From Chloroflexota bacterium (lineage in GTDB: Bacteria; Chloroflexota; Dehalococcoidia; UBA3495), in the NCBI GenBank assembly GCA_022563275.1, contig JADFNR010000059.1, positions 1 through 20,716 of the forward strand: DNA of 20,716 bases. Reading direction: 5' to 3'. Position numbers and translations under genes: made by a program. Positions 12,896-20,233 of the stretch are shown here, piece by piece. Below the pieces are notes generated by a model that made no database searches, was not told the DNA's origin, and saw only the letters and a list, made by a program, of their open reading frames with translations. The number at the start of each line of letters is the position of its first letter. Position 1 is the first letter of the stretch.

Positions 12896-15568
12896 ATGAC
12901 CAAATTACTTCAAACCGTGATGATATTTGCGGTGGTGATAGCGGTTGTGGGCGCGTTTACCGTCTACAGCAGCGGCCGCACGGTAGACTTTGCATTCGCC
13001 GACGGCCACGACGGCGGTGGAGAACCGCCGCCCGACGACTCGTATAGTGAGCCGCCGCCCGACGACTCATACAGCGAGCCGCCGCCCGACGACTCATACA
13101 GCGAGCCGCCGCCCGATGACTCATACAGTGAGCCGCCGCCCGATGACTCATACAGTGAGCCGCCGCCCGATGGTGAATACTATGAGCCTCCCCCGGAGGA
13201 CTGCGCCGACTGTACGTTCGATCAGCCGCCCCCCGATGGCGGGACCTACGACTGCACTGATTGTACGTTCGATCAGCCGCCCCCCGACGGTGAGTACTAC
13301 GACTGCGCCGACTGTACGTTTGACCAGCCGCCCCCTGACGGTGAGTATTTCGCGTCGGTGGACGGGTTTGATCCAACCGATTCAGAATTCTATTTCGAGC
13401 CGCCAACCGGCGAGTTCTTCTACGAGCCGCCCCCCGGAGATTTCTTCCCCGGAGACTTCGCTGATGGCGGCCCCTATCCAGACGGAGGAGATTTTCCGGA
13501 CCCGGGCTTCCAAGGGACGTTCTTCTTTGACGAACGGGGAGACTTCGTATTCGATGGCGTTCCGACGTTCGACGGTGGACCCGGATTCGACGGCGGTCCT
13601 GGTTTTGCCGACCCGGCCTTCGGAGGCCCCGGTTTCTTCCCCGACGGCGAATTCTATGGTTTCTTTGATCCAGGCGATTTCGCACCGGACCTGTTTTTAG
13701 ATACCTTCAGGCCGGACCAGTTCGCCGGTGACTTCGGTGACTTCTTCCTGGGCGGAGATTTCGAGCCTGGGGCGTTTGACCAGCTGTTCGACCCTGGCGA
13801 GTTCCGGCCGGACGAGTTCGGCAGCTTCTTCGCCTTTGAAGATTTCAAGCCTGGAGACTTCGGCGAATTCGCCACCGTTGGCGCCACCTACGTCGACTTT
13901 GGCGTGCACTTCGACCAGTTCTGGGGCGAGCGAGGCGAGGGCGCCCAGCAGGCCAGCGATTTCTTCGATGGCTTACTGCCTGGCGACTTCAGCTTCATCC
14001 CGCCGGAAGACCTGCTGGGCGAGCTGCAGAATTTGGATTACCAAGGTTTCCAGAACTTGGATGCGGGCTTCGTCGCCGACCTTTTCCAAAACGGCCTGGA
14101 AGGCCAGGAGTTCGACCTTAGAGGCGACCAATGGGCCGGCGCTTTCAGCAAGTTTGATGTGGAAGACATCCGGGGTTTCGACCAGGACTTCATCACGGGC
14201 GCGGTCCACGACTTTGCGCCTGAAGACTTCCTGGGCATCCCCGGCGACCAGGCGTTCGCCATGTTTGAGGCCACCTTCTTCGGCGCGCCCCCTTCGGGAG
14301 CGCCATTTGAAGGCGGACCTGAGGGAGCGGCGCCTCCGCCGTTCTTCGACCCCGGGTTCTTCGAGCAGCGCCTGGATGAGTTCCAAGGCCAGATCGGAGG
14401 GTTCCTGGGCGCCATGGGGGCGGAGAACTTCGATAAGATCGAAGACAGCCAATTGGTGGACATGTTCGGGAAGATCGACTTCCTCGCCCCGGACTTTGAC
14501 CGCACCGTATTGGGCGGAGAAGACCTGGGCGGCATCTTTGCTTCGCTGGAGCATGAGTCGCTGGCCGCCATGGGCCAGGACCAGATCATGGCGGCCATCG
14601 GCGGTCTGAACGCCAACGACTTCCGCGGTTGGGATCCCGGCGCGGCCTTCAACGTGTTCGACAATATCGATTTCGACCAATCGAAGGGCCTGGAACACAT
14701 GGGTGGCCTGGTCGGCGCCATGGGCCCGGACCAGTTCCAAAACATCGAAGGCGACAAGCTGTTGGGCTTGTTTGACTCCTTCTCCTTTGGCGGACCCGGG
14801 TTCGACCTGGGTTCGTCCGGCATGGACCAGGACGATATCGCCGCCATGATGGGCGCCATGGACTTCGAGCACATCTCGGAGTTGGGCAACGAGGGCATCG
14901 TTGGCGCTCTCCAGCACCTGGACAACAAAGCCATGGGAGCTTGGGATGGCAGCACGGCTTTCGATATATTCTCCACCATCGGCTTCGAAGAAGCCCTGGG
15001 CATCGACCAGCTAGAAGGCATCGTAGCCAACTTTGCCGGGGAGCACATTCAACAACTGGGCGGCAATCTGGGCAGCCTGCTGGGAAGCCTGGACTTCCAG
15101 AACAACGGCGACATCCTCCGGGATTTCTCCTTTGACACCTTGGGAGTCCTTTCCCCAGAGGACTTCCAGGCCCTGGGGAACCAGCAACTGGCGGACCTGG
15201 CCAACAACATCGGCGGTGAAGGAATCACCGGCTTGGACGCCGGACAACTCTACGCCTTTGTCGAGAATATCAAGTCTGACTTCTTCGGGGATTTCGATCC
15301 TTCAGTGGTGGGCGGCATGTTCGCCGGACTGGACAACGACCAGATCGGTGGATTTGACCATGAAACCATGAAGGCGGCCCTGGAAGCCGCCGGCGCCGAC
15401 CTTCTTGGCGGCCTGGGCGACTTCGGTTCCATCGCCGGCGCCAGCACCGCTTTCGACGAATTGGCCAACCTGGCCGATCTCGGGGCGGCGCTGGAGCAAG
15501 ACGGCGCCTCCGTAATACAAGACGGGGCGTTCATCTTCTTCGGCGGAAACCTGTTTGGTTCCAACTAA
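12896..15568 (+). CDS. Secreted 890-residue acidic Phe-rich repeat protein, novel
   Basis: The protein begins with a signal-like hydrophobic segment (about 8-24) and a possible AFA cleavage site near residue 35. Five EPPPDDSYS repeats follow (43-87) plus a variant (88-96). Three 17-residue DCxDCTFDQPPPDG units (102-152) hold all six cysteines of the protein. A zone rich in Phe, Asp, Gly and Pro with PGDF/PDEF/PGEF motifs comes next (about 155-330). The C-terminal half (about 372-890) is made of degenerate repeats of about 100 residues. By hand count Phe is about 113 of 890 (13%) and Lys only about ten, so the protein is strongly acidic. AAGGAA lies just before the ATG, and a strong terminator follows the stop. 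I recognise no catalytic domain. A surface filament, adhesin, S-layer-like or matrix protein, perhaps metal-binding, is an inference. Confidence 0.85.
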   Translation: MTKLLQTVMIFAVVIAVVGAFTVYSSGRTVDFAFADGHDGGGEPPPDDSYSEPPPDDSYSEPPPDDSYSEPPPDDSYSEPPPDDSYSEPPPDGEYYEPPPEDCADCTFDQPPPDGGTYDCTDCTFDQPPPDGEYYDCADCTFDQPPPDGEYFASVDGFDPTDSEFYFEPPTGEFFYEPPPGDFFPGDFADGGPYPDGGDFPDPGFQGTFFFDERGDFVFDGVPTFDGGPGFDGGPGFADPAFGGPGFFPDGEFYGFFDPGDFAPDLFLDTFRPDQFAGDFGDFFLGGDFEPGAFDQLFDPGEFRPDEFGSFFAFEDFKPGDFGEFATVGATYVDFGVHFDQFWGERGEGAQQASDFFDGLLPGDFSFIPPEDLLGELQNLDYQGFQNLDAGFVADLFQNGLEGQEFDLRGDQWAGAFSKFDVEDIRGFDQDFITGAVHDFAPEDFLGIPGDQAFAMFEATFFGAPPSGAPFEGGPEGAAPPPFFDPGFFEQRLDEFQGQIGGFLGAMGAENFDKIEDSQLVDMFGKIDFLAPDFDRTVLGGEDLGGIFASLEHESLAAMGQDQIMAAIGGLNANDFRGWDPGAAFNVFDNIDFDQSKGLEHMGGLVGAMGPDQFQNIEGDKLLGLFDSFSFGGPGFDLGSSGMDQDDIAAMMGAMDFEHISELGNEGIVGALQHLDNKAMGAWDGSTAFDIFSTIGFEEALGIDQLEGIVANFAGEHIQQLGGNLGSLLGSLDFQNNGDILRDFSFDTLGVLSPEDFQALGNQQLADLANNIGGEGITGLDAGQLYAFVENIKSDFFGDFDPSVVGGMFAGLDNDQIGGFDHETMKAALEAAGADLLGGLGDFGSIAGASTAFDELANLADLGAALEQDGASVIQDGAFIFFGGNLFGSN
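13022..13183 (+). repeat. 27-bp in-frame tandem repeat (EPPPDDSYS)
   Basis: Five 27-bp units start at 13022, 13049, 13076, 13103 and 13130; a sixth, diverged unit runs 13157-13183 (EPPPDGEYY). The first five differ only at synonymous sites (GAC/GAT, TCG/TCA, AGC/AGT, TAT/TAC, GAA/GAG), which indicates selection for the peptide after duplication. Confidence 0.9.
13199..13351 (+). repeat. 51-bp in-frame tandem repeat with DCxDC motifs
   Basis: Three 51-bp units (13199-13249, 13250-13300, 13301-13351) encode D-C-A/T-D-C-T-F-D-Q-P-P-P-D-G plus three variable residues. Each contributes one CxxC pair flanked by Asp. Confidence 0.88.
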
Positions 15569-15634
15569 ACAGACAGCAAATCTTGAGTAATTCCGGCGGG
15601 GGTGGATAACCAAGGGCCTCCGCCGGACATGATC

Positions 15635-15675
15635 AAAGGGGCATCCCGATTCATCGGGATGCCCCTTTTTGTTTT
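15635..15675 (+). terminator. Strong rho-independent terminator after the repeat-protein gene
   Basis: Perfect 13-bp arms (15638-15650 and 15653-15665, GGGGCATCCCGAT and its complement) are followed by TTTTTGTTTT. It lies about 70 bp past the stop of the 890-residue gene. AAA before the left arm can extend pairing with the T-run. Confidence 0.9.
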
Positions 15676-15698
15676 CGCCGCATCCAAGAATCCAGTCC

Positions 15699-15726
15699 AC
15701 ACCGTGGTACCACATCTCACCGGTGT
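15699..15726. promoter_or_regulatory. Nested palindromes before a lipoprotein gene, possible operator
   Basis: ACACCG (15699-15704) and CGGTGT (15721-15726) are inverted arms. Between and partly inside them lie two further perfect palindromes, GTGGTACCAC (15704-15713) and CACCGGTG (15718-15725). The cluster lies 100 bp before the lipoprotein start and directly upstream of a TAGAAT (15729-15734) that could be a -10 box; no good -35 is visible. Confidence 0.3.
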
Positions 15727-15825
15727 CGTAGAATGTCTGGCATCGGATTTTATGGGACAATCAGACCGGAGTGGTTTGCCGCGCGTGCATGCGGCCGGCC
15801 GGTGAGGTTTATGGGGAAGGTCAGA

Positions 15826-16575
15826 ATGCTGAGATTAATGGCCGTGCCTGTCATGGCTGCGGCGATCGCCGTTTCGGCGGCTTGCGGCGGAGCGAATGAC
15901 GCGCCGAGTCTGGCCACCGCTGTTCCCTCAGCCACCCAACCGAGCCCTACCATAACCCTGGCCCCGCGACAGCTTAGGGCCACCCTCGAGGGTGACGGTT
16001 CCGAGATGCTCGGGCCTTTTACAATGGGCGCCGGGGTGCTGGTTGCCTTTGTCCGTTACGACGGCGATGGCCCCTTCTCTTTGACCTTTAACGGAGGCGA
16101 GAAGGGTCTCGTAAAATCCATAGAGTCCAGCCCCGGCCCCTACCAGGGCGAACGGGTGCACAGCGTATTCGAGGGCAACAGTAGGGGACTGGCCCCGGGA
16201 GACTACACGATCGAGATTGAAGCCGATGGCGCCTGGCGTTTGAGGTTGATCCAGGAGCAGGTCTCCACCGGTCAATCGCCCAAGATCACATTGGTGGGAA
16301 GCGGCGATGGCGGCGGTAGCTGGCTGCGGCTGGACGAGGGCGATTACACCATGGCCACGATTCACACCGGGACCTCGGGTTTCACCGTCGAACTCTTCGA
16401 CTCCCAGGGTCTGCCGCCATACCGGATCGTCCAAGTTACCGGCGATCATGAGGGGGAAGAGGGGTTCACGGTCGGTGGCGGAGTGCCGGGCGAGAACCCT
16501 CAGGCGGGGTTATATGCCATGGGCGTAAGGTCGGAGGGTGATTGGGAAGTGACCATCACTATCGACGATGACTAG
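15826..16575 (+). CDS. Secreted lipoprotein, beta-rich, unknown function
   Basis: This is a predicted lipoprotein of 249 residues. MLRLMAVPVMAAAIAVSAAC gives a lipobox with Cys20. A Thr/Pro/Ser linker (about 27-45) is followed by a globular part with two similar beta-type segments, GDYTIEIEADGAWRLRLIQ and, near the end, GLYAMGVRSEGDWEVTITID. The repeated pattern of GDYT/GLYA, then 'DGxWxVxI', resembles two beta-sandwich repeats of the kind seen in surface-bound sensing or binding domains. I chose the ATG at 15826 because GGAAGG lies 5 nt upstream; an ATG at 15811 and one at 15733 are in frame but give a poorer signal peptide. It lies behind a strong terminator, so it probably has its own promoter. 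The SRPBCC gene starts 24 bp downstream and may share its transcript. Confidence 0.82.
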   Translation: MLRLMAVPVMAAAIAVSAACGGANDAPSLATAVPSATQPSPTITLAPRQLRATLEGDGSEMLGPFTMGAGVLVAFVRYDGDGPFSLTFNGGEKGLVKSIESSPGPYQGERVHSVFEGNSRGLAPGDYTIEIEADGAWRLRLIQEQVSTGQSPKITLVGSGDGGGSWLRLDEGDYTMATIHTGTSGFTVELFDSQGLPPYRIVQVTGDHEGEEGFTVGGGVPGENPQAGLYAMGVRSEGDWEVTITIDDD

Positions 16576-16599
16576 TAACAAAGCTGCTGGGTTGACACG

Positions 16600-17196
16600 A
16601 TGTGTTGGCCTCCGTCGTGCGATCCAGTGATCGGTCCGGTCAAGGAACCCGAGAGATGGGTGCTGATCAACGCCAGCCCCGAGGCGGTGTTCGCCTATCT
16701 GGCCGATCTGCCGCGTCACGGTGAGTGGGACGCCCACACAGGGTTCAGGGTGGTGCGGACATCGGATGGACCGGCAGTGGAGGGTTCATTCTGTGAGAGA
16801 GAACGGTTTGAGATATTTCAAGCGCCCACCCTGCGGAGTGGCGGCCTCTCCACCCAGGTCTCCTGGGTCAAGAGCCTCACCGTCACGGGCTGCGAACCCA
16901 ATCGGAGTATCGACTTCGAGACCAAGGACATCTACAACGGCCTGTCCATCGGTTCGGAATCCATCTCCTTCAGATTGGTCCCTGAAGGCACCGGCACCGT
17001 GCTGATGATGGCCAACAAAAGGAGCGCCCACATGCCGGGACCCTTTTACGTGGTTAAAGTGGCCACGGAATTTGTCCAAGACTTGGCCTCACGGCTATTT
17101 ATTGGCTGGTTGTTTCGAGTATTTCCCCGCCTGCGCACCAACGGTCAGTTGTCCCGCATCAAGAAGGTAATGGAGCAGGGTCGGACTACCCCTTGA
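16600..17196 (+). CDS. SRPBCC (START/polyketide cyclase-like) protein
   Basis: This is a 198-residue protein with the SRPBCC helix-grip fold: WVLINASPEAVFAYLADLPRHGEWD is the classic first strand and helix, followed by strands ending in TVTGCEPNRSIDFETK and SISFRLVPEGTGTVLMMA. A basic, aromatic C-terminal stretch (LFIGWLFRVFPRLR) may pack on the hydrophobic pocket or a membrane. These proteins bind small hydrophobic ligands; a specific ligand or reaction cannot be told. The ATG at 16600 has no clear ribosome site; a GTG at 16627 is an alternative start that would still keep the whole domain. It follows the lipoprotein gene by 24 bp and ends with TGA, 31 bp from the convergent regulator gene. 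Confidence 0.82.
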   Translation: MCWPPSCDPVIGPVKEPERWVLINASPEAVFAYLADLPRHGEWDAHTGFRVVRTSDGPAVEGSFCERERFEIFQAPTLRSGGLSTQVSWVKSLTVTGCEPNRSIDFETKDIYNGLSIGSESISFRLVPEGTGTVLMMANKRSAHMPGPFYVVKVATEFVQDLASRLFIGWLFRVFPRLRTNGQLSRIKKVMEQGRTTP

Positions 17197-17227
17197 ACCA
17201 AAACACGCCTCGGCATGAAAGGAGCGG

Positions 17228-20200
17228 TTATTCATCCACTTCGGAGTTCGGTCCTACTAATCCGTGTGTATGGGCGTAGCTTGCCGCCTCGGTCCGGTTG
17301 GCGGCGGCCACTTTGTTGAGGATGTTTCCAACGTGGGTGGTCACGGTCCTGGTGCTGATTACCAGCTCCTCGGCGATCTCCCGGTCGGTCTTTCCCGCGG
17401 CCACCAGGCGCAAGACTTCGACCTCTCGTTGGGTCAACCCGTCTGGGTAAGCTGGTGACCGGACCGGCGCTGACTCTGCCCGCTCCTGAAGGGCGGTCAC
17501 ACGTTCCCGCAATGGCCGCATGCCCAACTCCGTAGAAACAGCCAGAGCATCTTCCAATAGAGATAGGGCCTTGCTGCGGTCATCCTGTAGAGGCGTACGG
17601 CCGTTCCCCCTGGCAAGCAGCATTTCGGCATAGTCGTGACAGGTCCAGGCCAGCTCAGGCCGGTAGCCGGCCTTGCGGCAGAATGTTAGGGCCTCTTCAA
17701 AGTGAGCGGCCGCCTGGTCCAGGTCGCCCATGGTCTGGGCCAGGAGTCCCAAAACACGATCACCAGATATCGTTAAATAGGCACCACCGGCTAAGCCCAA
17801 GCTATAATATTGCTCCTTTGCTGCTCCTACATCCCCCCGTAGAACAGCCATCAAACCCAAACCTAGCCTGGCGATTCTAGAGGTCAGCGGGTTTGCTGAC
17901 ACCGTCGAAAGCACCGTTGCTGCGGCGCTCTCAGCCATGTGTAGTTGGTCCACGGCACCGGTGATGCGAGCTGCAACCGGTATCATCAGGGCAGCGGTCG
18001 CATGGTCGTATCTGGGTTCGGGCGATAATATCCGAAGAGCTTCCACCAATTGCTCCAGATAACTATGACCCTGTATCTCGTTACCTAATTCGTACTCCAT
18101 TAGCATTCTGGTGCCGAGAAGACGGGTGTCAGAGGGTGACACGAGTAACCCTCGCTCATTAAAATTTTTGGCGGTTTGCCACTCACCTTGGCACGTAGAA
18201 AGCAAATGGTTGAACCAAAGAGCGGTAGCCAGCCGGTAGCGGTCACGTAGCCTCTCCGCAGAAGCCAGAATTGTTCCCGCATGTGGTTGTGCTGCCTTTG
18301 ATTCACCTAGGTGCCAAAAAGCAGCTCCCAACAAAACCTGGCAATCACTTCCCACAAACTGGTCTGCGGCTAGCCGGGCCATTTCAACGACGCTCAATCC
18401 CTTTTCTATCGTCTCTTGCCATCGCATGTGCCAGTAGTCAACTGTCGAAGAGTTGGCCAAGGTCCGCATCTCCAACGCCACGTCTCCGGTACGCTGGGCG
18501 ATGGCCAAAGCGCTATCGAATGCCTCCATAGCACCCTGGTAGTCTCCTTCCTCCAATCCCATGACAAGGACATAATTAGCCAACAGGCGGCCAGCTTCCG
18601 GAGAGTCGGGAGGAATTAGTCGCAATGCCCGACCCACAAGCTTCGCGGCGAGTTGGTGGCCTGGCAGCGTCTGCATGGGAAACTCGGCAACGGCTATTGC
18701 GTGGGCTGTTTCATTGGTCTCAGCGTAGAAATCGAACGCTCGACTTAAGCTAGCAAATGCCACGTCAAGGTTGTGTCTGTGTAGTGTCGCCGCCTGGGCA
18801 CGGCCAAGGCCGAACAGAAGCGCCGCCGCTTCGGCGTCGGGGGCCGGGGTAGTGCTCTCCACCTCCAGGCCCTTAGCAAGCAGCCCTCTCTGGAAATGAC
18901 CAAGGGCCTCTTCGTGGGCATATGTCTCAAGCGCCCTCTCCCCAGCCAACGTGGTGTATTTGACCAGTTTGTCCGGCCCAACGACCGGTTCGGCCTCGGA
19001 AAAGTGGTAGGCGAGTTCGGCGGCGTTATCGCCCGGCTGGTCTCCGTATAGGGTTTCCAGTGTTTCCCCGATCCTGACGTGAAGCCTGAGCCTGCGGCTG
19101 GTGGATAGCCGCTCCCGCAGCGTCTGCTGCACCAGGGCGTGGCTGAACTCGTAGATGTCCCCTTGTCCCGGCACATCTTGGATCAAAAAGGCAGCCAGCC
19201 CTTCATCGATGGACTCCAGTAACTGAATCTGGGTCGTCTCTTCGCTCAACGATGCCAACAGACGGAAATCAAACCGGCGGCCGATTACCGCTGCTGTAGT
19301 CAAGATGCTTTCACAATCCGCGGATAACCGGTTCAGCCGTTGCCCGACCACCTCCAGCACGCTCTGAGGTATCTCCAATTCTTCCAGGCTTTCCTCTGTA
19401 GACTGGCCGGAAGCCAAGCGTCTCTCCGCCAAGAGCCGGATGATCTCGGTCATGAAGAATGGGTTGCCTTCAGTGTGGCCGAAGATGGCTTGGGCCAATT
19501 CTTCCGACGGCTCAGCGCCGCTGATAGCTTTGATCAACTGGCTGACGCTTTCCCCCTCCAACCCGCCCAGTTCCACCCGGTGATAGGCGTCGCCGCGGGC
19601 CAATTGGGCCAGGGTTTTAAAAAGCGGATGCTCGCGGGTCACTTCAATATCCCGGTAGGTCCCCACGATCAAGATTTTGCTTTCGGACATCTGTCCGGCT
19701 AGAAACTCCAGCAACAGAAGGGACGGCTCGTCCGCCCATTGCAGATCATCCAGCACCAACATCAGTGGCTGTGCCTGGGTGAGATTGCTGAAGAATCTGG
19801 AGATCGAGTCGAACAGACGGAAGCGGGCCTGCACCGGCTCAAGGGGCGAGGCGGCCTCCAGGTCGGGCAGCTTGTCCCGGACCTCGGGGATGATCTCGGA
19901 GATGTCCGCCGCCCCCGGACCCATCTGGGCGCCCAGCGATTCGGAATCGGTCCGTTGGATGTATGAGCGGATGGGCTGGACCCAGGGCCAATAGGGAGGC
20001 GCGCCTTGTTCTTCGTAGCACCAGCCCCAGAGGACCTGGGCGCCTCGCTCTTCAGCGAGCGCGGCCAGCTCTTGGGCAGTACGGGTCTTGCCGATACCCG
20101 GTTCGCCGGCCAGCATGACCAGTTGCCCATGTCCAGACAGGGCTTCATCCAACGCGGTCCTAAGCTCAGCCATCTCCCGCTGGCGGCCAACGAAGACACG

Positions 20201-20233
20201 GCTAATATAGTTTGTGCGCTGCGACTCTAACAT
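17228..20233 (-). CDS. AAA-ATPase LuxR-type transcriptional regulator (large LAL/MalT-like)
   Basis: This is a 1001-residue signal-transduction ATPase of the large LuxR type. The N-terminal AAA/STAND domain has Walker A GEPGIGKT (43-50) and Walker B LMLVLDDLQWAD with Asp162-Asp163; FVGRQREMAEL precedes them as usual. The middle (about 400-900) is helical and TPR-like. The C-terminus carries a LuxR/GerE helix-turn-helix (about 932-993: GLTQREVEVLRLVAAGKTDREIAEEL...TRTVTTHVGNIL). Such proteins bind a small inducer and ATP, oligomerise and activate promoters. The start ATG (20233) overlaps the stop of the upstream paralogous gene by 7 nt, so translation is probably coupled. Which genes it controls is unknown. 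Base and codon use look like the neighbours. Confidence 0.93.
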   Translation of the reverse strand: MLESQRTNYISRVFVGRQREMAELRTALDEALSGHGQLVMLAGEPGIGKTRTAQELAALAEERGAQVLWGWCYEEQGAPPYWPWVQPIRSYIQRTDSESLGAQMGPGAADISEIIPEVRDKLPDLEAASPLEPVQARFRLFDSISRFFSNLTQAQPLMLVLDDLQWADEPSLLLLEFLAGQMSESKILIVGTYRDIEVTREHPLFKTLAQLARGDAYHRVELGGLEGESVSQLIKAISGAEPSEELAQAIFGHTEGNPFFMTEIIRLLAERRLASGQSTEESLEELEIPQSVLEVVGQRLNRLSADCESILTTAAVIGRRFDFRLLASLSEETTQIQLLESIDEGLAAFLIQDVPGQGDIYEFSHALVQQTLRERLSTSRRLRLHVRIGETLETLYGDQPGDNAAELAYHFSEAEPVVGPDKLVKYTTLAGERALETYAHEEALGHFQRGLLAKGLEVESTTPAPDAEAAALLFGLGRAQAATLHRHNLDVAFASLSRAFDFYAETNETAHAIAVAEFPMQTLPGHQLAAKLVGRALRLIPPDSPEAGRLLANYVLVMGLEEGDYQGAMEAFDSALAIAQRTGDVALEMRTLANSSTVDYWHMRWQETIEKGLSVVEMARLAADQFVGSDCQVLLGAAFWHLGESKAAQPHAGTILASAERLRDRYRLATALWFNHLLSTCQGEWQTAKNFNERGLLVSPSDTRLLGTRMLMEYELGNEIQGHSYLEQLVEALRILSPEPRYDHATAALMIPVAARITGAVDQLHMAESAAATVLSTVSANPLTSRIARLGLGLMAVLRGDVGAAKEQYYSLGLAGGAYLTISGDRVLGLLAQTMGDLDQAAAHFEEALTFCRKAGYRPELAWTCHDYAEMLLARGNGRTPLQDDRSKALSLLEDALAVSTELGMRPLRERVTALQERAESAPVRSPAYPDGLTQREVEVLRLVAAGKTDREIAEELVISTRTVTTHVGNILNKVAAANRTEAASYAHTHGLVGPNSEVDE

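Noticed and set aside
13022..13351. Regular repeats resembling a CRISPR array
   Set aside because: Units are contiguous, in frame and without unique spacers; they encode peptide repeats.
13973..15048. Two long minus-strand frames over the repeat protein
   Set aside because: They mirror the repeats of the plus-strand gene in low-complexity form. The plus frame has a ribosome site, signal peptide and terminator.
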